Below are positions 25,223 to 35,900 of a stretch of 64,000 bases of DNA, piece after piece; within the stretch, counting starts at the first letter, position 1, and every line of letters starts with the position of its first letter. The stretch comes from Glandiceps talaboti (Eukaryota > Hemichordata > Enteropneusta > Spengelidae). Under the pieces are notes generated by a model. It was given only the letters and a program-made list of their open reading frames with translations, had not been told where the DNA came from and searched no databases. The position numbers and the translations under genes are program-made. Where the stretch lies: the NCBI RefSeq assembly GCF_964340395.1, contig NC_135560.1:2947998-3011997 (forward strand), written 5' to 3'.

Positions 25223-25435
25223 CTGATTAAAATCCGATGTCGATGTCGGCTAATCGTTCATTGCTATTTTACCTTCGTTATTTTGCCTGAATTGACTTTC
25301 TTGGTACATGTTTACATTTTTTAGCCTGATCAGGCTAAAAACGTAAACATGTACTACGAAGGTTCAATTCAAGCTAAATAACGATGGTAAGATAGCAGTG
25401 CACGATTAGCCGACATCTACATCGGATTTTAACCA
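25223..25435. repeat. Long palindrome with arms of about 105 bp
   Basis: The left arm from GATTAAAATCCGATGTCGAT mirrors the right arm ending ATCTACATCGGATTTTAACC. The exact centre is GCCTGATCAGGC near 25325-25336. Arms contain scattered mismatches. It lies about 90 bp beyond the stop of the small transposon ORF, inside the element. Confidence 0.88.
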
Positions 25436-25527
25436 GATTGACTCGTATCTGAGAGTTTCAAAACATCGTCATGACAAATATAAATGTGAAACTTTTCAAA
25501 AATAAACGAGTTTTTAAGTATAAAACT

Positions 25528-26396
25528 TTAAAAGTCCAAAGAGTCGGGTTCCCAGGCTTTCTTTCCACGTTTGCGAGAACGCAAGGATAGCTCGTCAGGA
25601 TCGGTTTGCTCGTCGTTAGAATCACCCGAGTCGGCGACCTCACTACTGCTGGTCACAGGAGTATTATTACATGCACCGTCGCCCCGCCTACGAAGACGAA
25701 GATATCCTCTTGAATCTTCAAATGCGTCCAAACTTTCATCCAACCTCGGATCATGAGTAGCGGGAGGGCATGGGTCGATCCTTCTGGCAGTCGTGGCCTC
25801 ATGTTGGGTATAGTCATAAGGTGTTTTATGTGCTTTCGTTGTCTGGTATAACTTGTATTCCGGTCCATGGAATACCCTAGGAGATGTACCATCAATCACT
25901 GACTTGACCTCCAAACTATAGTCATGGAGGCTACAACTTAGAGTGTTGTTTGCTTTCATCAAATCTGTAAGCAGAAAAAAAATACCACAACGGTTATAGA
26001 ATTGGTCCTTTACCTCTTGGAACATTGTACATGTTGTATGGAACACACCTGCAGTAATTGCCCAGTAATGTTTACATCACCATCCATACGAGATATTAAA
26101 CATTCGTGAAAATCCGACACACACTTACCTTCTAAGGCATCAGTGATGGGACGTGCTTCGAGGCGGTTACTGAGTCCTAAAATATGACTAGTCAGTATCA
26201 GATTTTCTAGTTTCGGTCTGAGTTTCATCACTTCGCTGTCTATTGCAACAACTGCTTCGGTAACAGCTGAGTGTTGATCTATAAAACACACCTCGTCTTC
26301 TGGGTGCAGGTTCGCCCTCTGAACTGAAGGAACGGCTGCAGCAATATCGTCAAACTGACAGGGAACCAACTCACGTGCTCCCGAACTTGATGTCAT
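25528..26396 (-). CDS. Second transposon ORF, two exons, unknown function
   Basis: The ATG at 26396 opens a frame (MTSSSGARELVPCQFDD...) that can be spliced from 26129 (GAAG/GTAAGTG) to 25964 (TGCTTACAG/ATTTG). Joined codons read ...ITDALE-DLMKANN..., and the frame runs to the stop at 25528, giving 234 residues. The C-terminal part is acidic and serine-rich, then ends in a basic cluster (RSRKRGKKAW) that could be a nuclear localisation signal. The start lies only 45 bp after the stop of the 703-residue ORF on the same strand, so both may come from one element transcript. I recognise no family. Without splicing the first frame stops at 26010. The role, perhaps an accessory protein of transposition, is inference. 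Confidence 0.6.
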
Positions 26397-26441
26397 GGCT
26401 GAATGGAGTTACACGCTTACTTTACGCATGTTTCCATGTAG

Positions 26442-28553
26442 CTATTCTGAAACTTTTTTTGGACATTTGTTTATGCGATGTCCTTCCTGTCGACATCGTG
26501 AGCACGTGTATACACGCTTTCGCCTGTTGTTCTCAGGCTTGGTAACTTCTAATTGTGGACGGTCTGCGGTGGCATCAGCGTTTACATCCGGTATTTTTTT
26601 CGTAGTTTCCTTTACGTGACCCGCTGTTGTTGGGTGCCCTGGTTTAGGACACACTTCATCTTTCTTTCTCGAATCTCTAACAAAACAACGTATCTCATTA
26701 TACAAATACATCTGTCTTTCGTAGCTCAATCCAACAGGTTGCACTTCACATGGTATTATTTTATCTATGGATTTCCTCTCAGGATCTATTAATAAATTCA
26801 GAGCTATTTCCGTATCTGAATGTTGTTGTTTAACGAAGACCTGGCCAGGGTTTTGATCACAAAATCGAAAATGATGATAAGATGTGATATTAGGTATTTT
26901 CTTAAAGTATTTTCCCAGTGCAGAGCTCCAGTCACGAAAGGGGACCAAAACGGTACCGTCTGCTAGGCCAACTAACTGGGCTGTATTACATTTTGCAGAT
27001 ATTTTTACGATATCGACAATATCTGACAAACTGTCTACTTTAGAAATGCGAAACTTTTTTTTGAACATTCCAAAGTGCTGGTCAGGTGAAAATTTTGTAT
27101 GGCCGACGGGAAGAAATGATAAATTAATGTTACTATGGAGACCACTCATGACGCGATACGAGCAATACCAAATGACGTAGTTATTTTTATTTTGTCCTGT
27201 ACAATTATCAGCATTCAACTGTGCATCAGTTTCATTTTTACCAAAATTTGTCAGGTAGTGGTCAAACATGCTGATGACAGAATTGGCTCCTTTACTACTC
27301 CTGAAATGTTCATCAATGAGATAGAAAACTTGTTCGCTGTTACCTTCGCAACACACTCCAAATATTGCGCACTTGCGGGGAGTTTTAAAAAAGATGGGTC
27401 CCGGTTGTAGTGGATCAAAGGGGTAATGAACTTGTTGTGCGTAATCAAAAGAATAGTGCATGTAATCAACCAAGTCATCGTCAGATTTCATTTCACGAAA
27501 TACATCCCTGGCTTTTTCACAACAAGATTTATAAAACTGACGCTCTGTCTGGTAATTTTCAACGTGTTCCGAAGCCTTTCTCACCGCTTCTGTTTTTTGA
27601 TCATCGGATAACCCTTGGCACTTGCTGAACAGATCACTGTTTCGTTGACACTGCCAACAAAGATCTGTCATTGGTTTGCCAACTACAATAAAAGGCAAAA
27701 GATCGTTCCATATATCACAAAATTTGGAGTACCCAACGGCAGATACTTTGTTCTCTTGTGTAATACACAACTCGTTGTGCAAGTCAATTGCAGAAACATA
27801 TTGCTTATGAATCTCAGACTTAGTATAATGACACGGTAATAACTTTATGCTATGTACGTCATTTCGACGTGATAAACCTGGGATTCTACCAGGTAAAACC
27901 AACCCATGAATTTCAGCAAAATTGACAAGAAATTCAACGATCTGTTTAGTTGAAGTGAGGGATGTGACATTGTGCGGAAGTCTCCGTTTATTGCCGTGTT
28001 GAGGGATGTGGAGGCCGTGAGCAGCATACTGCTTCTCCAAAGTATGTAATTTATCTCTGGAAATACAATGAAAGAAGCAAAAGGCACTTCTACAAATTCG
28101 CTTTCCGTGGACGTAAAATATCATGCGAACTCGCTGACGTTCATTTTGGTGTCTCCGTTTTGAACAATTTGTTTGTTTATCCATGTTTATCAGAGAGCGT
28201 ATTATACCTAAAATTACAACATCACGCTGACTTCTACACAACTCAAGGCTCTGTAAGCAAAATTCTTGGATTTCAGATTTCGTAAATTGACTAGAACAAT
28301 TTTGACCATTGTCAAGTTTACATCCACATCCCTTCGACACAAAGCGCGTAATTGCCTCGTTTTCCTGACGATCAAAAGCCCCAAACTCAAATTGAACGTT
28401 TTCCTCGACTATCTCTGAATCTATGCTGCAAATACTACCGTCATTATCACTTTCTGTTGCCAAGCCCCTATCAAAATACTCATCATCACTGTAATTTGAA
28501 TAGATGTCTTGGGAGCTGATGCCACCGCAGCCATCCACAACCTCGAGCTCCAT
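26442..28553 (-). CDS. Transposase-like protein with CCHC zinc knuckle, 703 aa, intact
   Basis: A single uninterrupted frame inside the inverted repeats. The N-terminus (1-60) is acidic. Cys/His-rich stretches follow near 154-163 (CRSAFCFFHC) and 299-302 (CWQC). The central region has three acidic residues spaced like an RNase-H-fold nuclease: D370 in SFDYAQ, D449 in ADNCTGQNKNN, and D491 in GHTKFSPDQHFGMFKKKF. The ADNC-GQNKN and GHTKF-PD-FG motifs are ones I associate with uncharacterised DUF7869-type proteins of animals and fungi; this is from memory. The C-terminus ends in a perfect zinc knuckle, C684-X2-C687-X4-H692-X4-C697, behind a basic linker. Within the element it is the obvious transposase candidate. 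A domesticated host gene is an alternative, but the flanking inverted repeats argue against it. Confidence 0.8.
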   Translation of the reverse strand: MELEVVDGCGGISSQDIYSNYSDDEYFDRGLATESDNDGSICSIDSEIVEENVQFEFGAFDRQENEAITRFVSKGCGCKLDNGQNCSSQFTKSEIQEFCLQSLELCRSQRDVVILGIIRSLINMDKQTNCSKRRHQNERQRVRMIFYVHGKRICRSAFCFFHCISRDKLHTLEKQYAAHGLHIPQHGNKRRLPHNVTSLTSTKQIVEFLVNFAEIHGLVLPGRIPGLSRRNDVHSIKLLPCHYTKSEIHKQYVSAIDLHNELCITQENKVSAVGYSKFCDIWNDLLPFIVVGKPMTDLCWQCQRNSDLFSKCQGLSDDQKTEAVRKASEHVENYQTERQFYKSCCEKARDVFREMKSDDDLVDYMHYSFDYAQQVHYPFDPLQPGPIFFKTPRKCAIFGVCCEGNSEQVFYLIDEHFRSSKGANSVISMFDHYLTNFGKNETDAQLNADNCTGQNKNNYVIWYCSYRVMSGLHSNINLSFLPVGHTKFSPDQHFGMFKKKFRISKVDSLSDIVDIVKISAKCNTAQLVGLADGTVLVPFRDWSSALGKYFKKIPNITSYHHFRFCDQNPGQVFVKQQHSDTEIALNLLIDPERKSIDKIIPCEVQPVGLSYERQMYLYNEIRCFVRDSRKKDEVCPKPGHPTTAGHVKETTKKIPDVNADATADRPQLEVTKPENNRRKRVYTCSRCRQEGHRINKCPKKVSE

Positions 28554-28559
28554 GTCGCG

Positions 28560-28600
28560 TCGCCTAGTGATTTGTTTATATTATATGCACATGCGCAGTT
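28560..28600 (-). promoter_or_regulatory. Putative promoter of the 703-residue ORF
   Basis: On the minus strand, just upstream of the ATG at 28553, TGCGCATGTGCA (NRF1-like) is followed by a TATAATATAAAC TATA-like box at about 28574-28587. The short leader fits a compact element. Confidence 0.35.
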
Positions 28601-29174
28601 TCTTCGCTCAGCATAGCAACTGTAAACAAATTTCCCATGTGGCCTTTACGCGCCATTTAATCACGTGATTACACTCAAGTTCCGTCATGGGAAGACGTCT
28701 GAAAAGTCGCAATGACCGATCAGCTGGTGTGACGGCTTTGACTCTTGATAGGATAAATAAAAACTCCAGCAAAGTATGATTTCATTTATTATTAAAGAAT
28801 TCCCATGGCAACGTCTTGTGTCGAGCCTTTTAGCAGATTAGAAACCACCGTATGTATCAAGACACTCGCTATGAGGTAGTTCATGGTCCAAGCATGCGTT
28901 ATGAATGGACGGTCTTTGTCTAGTGACCAGTGTCAGACTCTACTCACCAGCCAAACAAGAATGTCGGTGCGATCATTTTTTGGCGAAAACTGGATTAAAG
29001 CTGATGCATTACCCTCAACTAACCCCGTTTTGAAAGCTAAAAAACTCTTTTTTATACAAATTTTGGTGTTTGTGTTATAGCCAATGATGTCCACAATCCA
29101 AATGTGGTGAAAACTGAAAATCGACGTCGGCACCCCAAAGGCTCAGAAAACCCTTCTGAATCTCAAATGAGTTT
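28601..29174. other. Transposon right arm, non-coding
   Basis: Sequence between the transposase start and the right inverted repeat. It contains TTCCCATGGCAACG near 28800, similar to an RFX X-box. No gene is seen. Confidence 0.45.
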
Positions 29175-29213
29175 TCCGACTTTGTCAGGAAAATCGCGTG
29201 GGACGCCACATAT
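29175..29213 (-). repeat. Right terminal inverted repeat of the 5.5-kb transposon
   Basis: Read on the minus strand it begins ATATGTGGCGTCCCACGCGA, the partner of the left end. Confidence 0.92.
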
Positions 29214-29395
29214 TTGTTAATTATTGTGTAATATTGTACTAAAGTCTGTGAATTCAGAAAGTGTGTTTAACTAGAGGTTAGCAGACATAGCAACAGTATT
29301 AACATAGGTTACAAGTAGATGGATATACATGTACAGTATGCAGAGTTGTAAAAAGGTATAGCCAGGTGTAAACATTAAATGTAAAATGAAGCATG

Positions 29396-30877
29396 CAGGG
29401 CTCGAAATTCGTTTTTTTTCTTGGTAGCCCAGGTGGGCTACCATCTTTTAAATTTGGTAGCCCGAGAGCAATGACTGGTAGCCCATATGCATGCATTCCT
29501 AAATTAATGGTGTCTGTGTATATATGTAACTATATGATGTATTGAATTCGATGATTGATTGAATAACTTAAGAGTCACGTTAACACGTTATTTGTGTGTA
29601 TTTCATGCCATATTTGACATTGGGGATGCAATTTTTTGCATGTACATGTATGCGTCTCTGGGGACGTGTCATAAAGAGGGACCGTATGAGGCTTACTGTT
29701 ACAACGTACGGTTATCATCGCAATGAAGAAAATTCATGTAGTCGCAGTTCGTACTTGTAACTATTATCTAAATCTCTTGGTGCAGTGAGACCTGTAAAAT
29801 TTGAATATGATTCAACGTATGGAAAACAGTTTCATAAGCCCCATGGCCATTTCCTGATGTGGAGACTACGTCTTGGGTAGTTTAGAAACTATGTGCTGTT
29901 ATCATTATCTATCCACGTGATTGGTTACTTATTAACAGACGGGTTAGACAGGATTTGTATTCATACATGATGGCCATTACGGCAAAGCCCCTTCCATTCA
30001 TGGGCGAAGAGATAATCAAACAGAGTCTAAGACCACATCAGCAGACGGTCCATGCTGAAAACTCCACTCAGATAAATTCAAATCATCATGTCACCATTTC
30101 ATTCTCACTAAAACTTCAACTTTCTTTTGAGCTTTGCTACTACTACTAGATCGAATGCATTACGTGAATTTACCATTCACCACTGCATGCTCTCAGGGGT
30201 TGCGTGAGCGTGGTTTACACACGGAATGTTTTAGGCATCGTTCAAGAATAAACGAATCTGTAGGTGTATACCAAGTTAACAGTTCTCATCAGCGTAAAAT
30301 TTTATCAAACACCATTACAACCGTGTCTCTGTCAAGTTGAAAGTTAAAGCTGTCATTAATGTTATGGAATTTAGTTACTGCAGCAGTGCTGTACCGAGAG
30401 TGTACTGTACTCCGACTCCGAGAAGAATCGGAAGGGCCCGGGCCGGAGAGCAGATTTCCAAAGAGTGATTAGCATGGGAAATTGAAAGTACAGAAAGATA
30501 ACATTAAATCGCTATACAGAATATTGTTGCATATAAATGTTTTGTTGTGACATTTTTGAAGTACAAGCTGTGTATACGATGAACGGAAGAATGACGTGTA
30601 CAGTGTACATGTATTTCGTGTACATTTGATATACATCATGTAGTGTGGATGTAAATTTGGAAAAGACGCACAGATTTTGACGCTAATTTTGGCGAGAACA
30701 CGTCCCACAGGACTGCGACCTCGGAGGCCCCCGGCCCGGGAAGGTGTCGGAGTCAGGGTGTCACAGTTTCATTCAAAACTTAGTAGCCCAATTGGGCTAC
30801 CACTCACATAATTTGGTAGCCCAGAGACAAACATTGGTAGTCTGTGGACGCGGGACTACCGCGAATTTCGAGCCCTG
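29396..30877. mobile_element. hAT-like non-autonomous transposon, copy 1 (1482 bp)
   Basis: It begins CAGGGCTCGAAATTCG and ends CGAATTTCGAGCCCTG, perfect inverted ends, with GCATG directly on both sides as a flush 5-bp target duplication (29391-29395 and 30878-30882). The subterminal regions carry repeated GGTAGCCC/GGGCTACC blocks that can pair with each other. CAGGG-TCGAAATT ends are typical of hAT elements, and some hAT groups make 5-bp duplications. The longest frames are under 80 codons and have no recognisable transposase. Confidence 0.92.
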
Positions 30878-33800
30878 GCATGGCACTATACATTTGTTGT
30901 ACAGTATTCTATTGGTGTTTATGGGAACACAGAATTGTAATGGCAAACTGTTTGTAAAAAATAGAGTCAGAATACCACATAAAATGTCTCTTTTATTGAA
31001 ACTATATACATTTTACTTGTATTTTACAGCTATATGTGTTCAGTTCATGGGCCATGGCTGATATTTATTCAGCTTAGTGAGAAAGATGTGAAATCTTTGA
31101 AAGTTATCAAATTGATTATTGCAACAACAAAAACAAAATTGCAACCAGTTAGACATTCAGTGTTTAGCTGAAACCCAGGATGAATAAACCAACCATTTAT
31201 TGGAAAGTTGCATCAAATGTGTATATAACCATTTCAGTTGTAAAGAAAAGTACCTATTACTGGTACTGGTACTTATAAATTAATGTTTCATTATATGTAG
31301 TTGTAATATAAAAAAACTGACTGATCAGTTAATTAAAGAGATTACTGACCTCTGTTTGAAAACTCCAGAACACCTCACCCTAAGTATATTTGAGATATTT
31401 GCCACTACAGTTGTGGGCTAATGATTGTGTTTAGATACAAATGTAATTGTAATTAGTTTGGGTTCTCTAAGGTGTACATGTACTTGTAGGTCAATTTAGT
31501 CATATTTTGATGGGTTTAAATAGGAAGTATAAATGTACATGCAGCCATGACTTTTTAATGACAAAACATATGTAATGTGAAATGAAAGTGCTAAATAAAT
31601 GTAATGTTGACATTATAATTGAATAAGGGGTAAATGATGTCATCTCTGGTTACATGTCTGTTGATGGGTAAGTGACAGTAGATGTACAAAGACAAGTAAT
31701 TAGTTAGAGTGACACTGGATTAACAAACAATTCATTGTTTCTCTGTTTCACTACCATCACAATACAATTATTACATGAAAGTGTTTATGCAGAAGGAAGC
31801 TGTATGATATATTAAACTTCGGTATTGACTTTGTGCTGATCCTACAAAAATGTATATACTGTAGTCCTAAGTTCCCAACATTTACCATGTGAATTCAATA
31901 TAGACTGTAGAAATCAAATACTTGCTGAATAACATGGGTCATCTTAGTAGTACTGAACTAGTGATATTTGCATCACTTTTCAAGTATACAATAATACAAT
32001 AGTCAATAAGTTGTAGACATAGTCACAGGTCACAGGCCCATGTAAAAAGGTCAGAAATAAGTTGTAGAAATAGTCACAGGCCCTTGAAAAAATGTTGAGA
32101 AGCAGACAAGTGGCACACTTTATGAACAATATGAGTTTATTTTCATATACTTACATGTATATCATAACAAAAGACACAATACTATAGTGATTCTTAAATA
32201 GAAAACGTTATATATTGATACATGTACATTGTACAACAATTACTGTTAAATTTTTACCTTTTGTTAGCAAAGTACATTGTTTCTCTAACCCAAAGTACTT
32301 TATTGTATTTTTCAAACAACTACATGTAATCATTTGTTCACATTTGCTAACTTATTGCCAAGTGTAAAACTACAGTATTTTGTTACCTTTTCATGGTGAC
32401 ATACAGATACATGTACACCATTCATTTCACACTCACTATTCAAAATTGAAATAAAAGCAGTCACATTACACTGTCAAAATATTAATGCAAATGTATTTAG
32501 TGTGCTATATTCATTATTAATATGTAATATAAAAATATGTAATGATGTATGTGTACATTCCATGTTGACAGTTTTAACTCTACTACTAGTGTAGGATAGT
32601 ACATGTATACATCATTACATCATATACATGTACATGTACATGTACATCCTGGTATTTCAGAAGTCATCATAATTGCATGGTCACTTGCAAATATAACTTT
32701 ATAAGTATTTCTATGATAAAAATACTCAAAGCTGTGTAACTGTCAATTGTATATGGGTTTGAATGTTACATTCCACAAATTAAGAATATGATACCCTTCT
32801 CAGTAAATTTTGATGTAAAGCTAACAAAAATGCAGTTTGAGAGATGTAGAAGTTTCACCTGTGAGTTGACAAAGATTCTTTGATGGACAGTGTTTGTATC
32901 ATGCAAGGAATGACTGAGTCTACATGTATGAACTTCCTGCTACCAATAAAATGTACATGCAGCTGGTGTGTAGATACAATAACATGTACAGTAGATACAG
33001 TAGATAACAGATCCCTGTTACTAGTGTTAGCTGTTGATCTACATTAATTGATGTCTTTAGTGAGTAACAGACTTGTAAGGCAATATTCATCATCAGAAGC
33101 CACACTAACCTACAGACAGGATAGATTTGTATCTGATGCATTACATTTCTCAATACAAAATGTATTGAATTGATGCATACATTGTATGACTGAACACAGC
33201 TGCTGTAGCACTGATTTCAAACTGATATTTGTAGAATACAACCCGGAACATACAAAATGTAACAATATATGTACTTGTGTGTGTATCTGATAACATTTTG
33301 GTTTGCTTGATAGGCATCTGGGTTTTATAAAAGATATTTAAGAGTATTTAATTCTTCAACTCATAGTACATTTGTATACAGAGCAGATAAAAATTGTACA
33401 TTTGAAATTCTTTGTAGGCTATGTCTGTAGTTGTCAAACTACATGTAATCTGTCCAGTGCTTGATTGCAATACTGTGAGTGTGTACTTGTACATGCATGT
33501 ATCTAGTAACCAAGGCACCTCAGTATAACTTAGTGGGAGGTGAGTAATAGCTTGACTAACAACAGTTTCAAACCAATACACACAATACATTGTCGCTGTT
33601 GTTGAATCATTAATGTGCATTCCGTATGTAACCAGTTGAACAAGAACAATTATCGATAATTTGTAAAACAGTACAAGTCATCAATATTTTAACACTAATT
33701 AGTTGTAGATTAGGAAAGAAGTGAGAAGGCTCTACATACACTATTTACAGTGAATGCATACCTGTAAATAAATATTAGATGTACGTTTCTAACAACAGGA

Positions 33801-35663
33801 AATACAGTTGACTGTATATCAATGTATACTTCTTACTTGTACTTTGTTTTTTGATGACACCCATAAACTTGAAGGATAAAGTCATTAATTCCATTGTCTA
33901 GCCAATCCTGAAGGTGTGCAATTCATGTTGTTATGTAATATATATCTCAAGCAAGCAATGACGTGATGTAAATATAACCCTTTATTTCAAGGGGTGATGG
34001 ATTGACAAGAATGTCATCATTGACAATGTACATTGTAGTTTGTAGAGACATAGGTACAATGTATAAAATGTACACTCTTGTAATGATGCCACTTTTCCTA
34101 CGCAGCTAATAACAAAACAAACAGATGTGACTCCCATACTTAAAAGACTAAATAACAATAAATATACATATAATTGTGTATACTTTTTGTTTTTTCTGAA
34201 AAAAGGTCATTCTTTCAATGACTTCATGATACATTATCATACATGTACAATATAGAGGGAGCATTTATTTGTGTACATTTATAACAAGTCAAGTTTAGAT
34301 AGGTAATGATATTGTATGGTTATTACATCCTATTTAGTTTATATACATTGTAAGTTTGTACTTTGATTGCACAGCACTGATACTGGTATCAGTGGATAAC
34401 AAAAGACAAAATAAATCAAATCTCCTATTAGGATTAATTGTATGCTTATATATGTAATGTCATATATTTTACTGTACAGGTATCTTGAAAGTTGTTACAA
34501 TATTTCTAATTGATTTTGAACAACAAAATATGTAAACAAGTGTCTGTAAAGGTCACTGTACATTAATCAAACTTGCTTTTTGAAGTTCAAAAAGAAAGGA
34601 TGTCTCAGCTCTGCTCATATCAGTTGGTAAACATCTCTTTTATACATTGTGCATGAATATTGATGACTCTTTCTTTTTTCCAGAATGTTTTGTGAAAATA
34701 TAAACCCTAAAATCTATAGCACCAAAACGACAGCTCTTGTAAATTCTGTTGTATTTGTATAACAACTCTTCAAACCTACATTTGTAATTTGAATTTAATC
34801 AAATATAACATAAATGCAATTGAAAGTAATACTAGATTTCAAACAACATGTCTAGTGATTATTTGCAGTGTAAAGAAATACAAGTTTAAATTTTAATGGT
34901 TCATGCTTTTAAAAGTTAAGAGTGTATGATGATACATAATTGGTGTTACTAGAAATGAGGTGAATATTGTTTATGGTATTGTCTGTTGTTTATGTAAAGT
35001 AACAATGTTCATATGGCATACATAAACTGTTGTTGGAATGGATGTACAATGTACATGTAGATAAAGACAAACTTTTAATACTCTGAGCTAAAATACATTT
35101 ATGCAGTGACAGTCTAATAACTGAGTGACACTCAGTGACAGAAATTGTTGTTGTGGGACAGAATGATAGAAATTGTATTTTCTTGTGAGTCATTTCATAG
35201 GATAGGGGAACACCAAATTTTGATGAGTAATAAGAAGTTGGTGTGTGTCAGTACCAGTGTGGCATATCAAATACATTGTAGGCTTGGAGAGGGGAGACTG
35301 GTTTGAGACACGTGTCTGTCTTCACCAAAAGATAATTAGGATTATTGTTGTGTACGAAATGTGTTGGTAGACTTTTTGCATAAACTACAATGTATACATT
35401 TTACAACCTTATTGCTATAACTGTTTGTACCCCTTAATTTTCATGAAATTTGGGTCCATGGACTTTGATTAGTTCCTCGGGAACTATTTCCATGGCCTTC
35501 ACCAGAATTCAGTTGTGTATTACTTTCAAAGAATGTATATTTTGTTTTAATTTTCTGGTGAAATGAATGTCAATTCAATTGACTTCAGTTCACCTACATT
35601 GTACATTGTACATATACAGGTTTTGTTAATATATACATGTATATGTCTTCTGATTATTTACAG
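30878..35663. other. AT-rich interval upstream of the TTLL coding start
   Basis: No coding exon is recognised. TACATGTA-type motifs are frequent, for example near 32620-32645. Because the first coding exon of TTLL has a splice acceptor in front of its ATG, part of this interval is probably TTLL 5' intron. Confidence 0.5.
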
Positions 35664-35900
35664 TTTGTGAACAATGATAGATAAAGACAAAGACAATGAT
35701 GAAACTAAACCTAATGATGACCAACAAAGTGACAATGAAGACAATTTAATTGAAGTTGATGGGGAGGGGGACTTAGAAATCTATGGGGAGGGAGGGGAAA
35801 GTGATGCAGACGATGGGGGTAGGGAGGAAGAAGGTAAACAAGATGAAAAAGCTGAAGACCAAGGAATAGGAACAAAGAAGAAAAAGAAGAAACGGAAAAG
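35664..35900 (+). CDS. TTLL6: TTLL exon 1 of the coding set (ATG at 35674)
   Basis: The exon starts after TTATTTACAG at 35663, so at least one upstream non-coding exon exists. The ATG at 35674 (ACAATGA) opens an acidic [16 protein letters not shown] segment. It ends in a KKKKKKRKR run at AAAAG/GTAGGA. Confidence 0.9.

Larger units (their letters stand above)
23704..29213 (-). mobile_element. 5.5-kb DNA transposon with 39-bp terminal inverted repeats and two ORFs
   Basis: The ends are inverted repeats: 23704-23742 (ATATGTGGCGTCCCATGCGA...AAAGTCGGA) and 29175-29213, its reverse complement with 36 of 39 positions matching. Between them, on the minus strand, are an uninterrupted 703-residue transposase-like ORF (26442-28553) and a smaller two-exon ORF (25528-26396). 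A long palindrome lies at 25223-25435. The target duplication is unclear; an AT dinucleotide is possible if the element starts ATGTGGCG. The intact ORF argues for recent activity. The superfamily is not assigned; the ORF resembles the DUF7869 group from memory, which needs a database check. Confidence 0.88.

Noticed and set aside
26010-26128. Unspliced continuation of the second transposon ORF
   Set aside because: It has a strong GTAAGTG donor at its start and ends in a stop without joining the longer downstream frame; the spliced form is more convincing.
29955-30340. Small ORFs shared by the two hAT-like copies as a transposase remnant
   Set aside because: Conserved between copies only because the copies are recent; no hAT transposase motif is visible.
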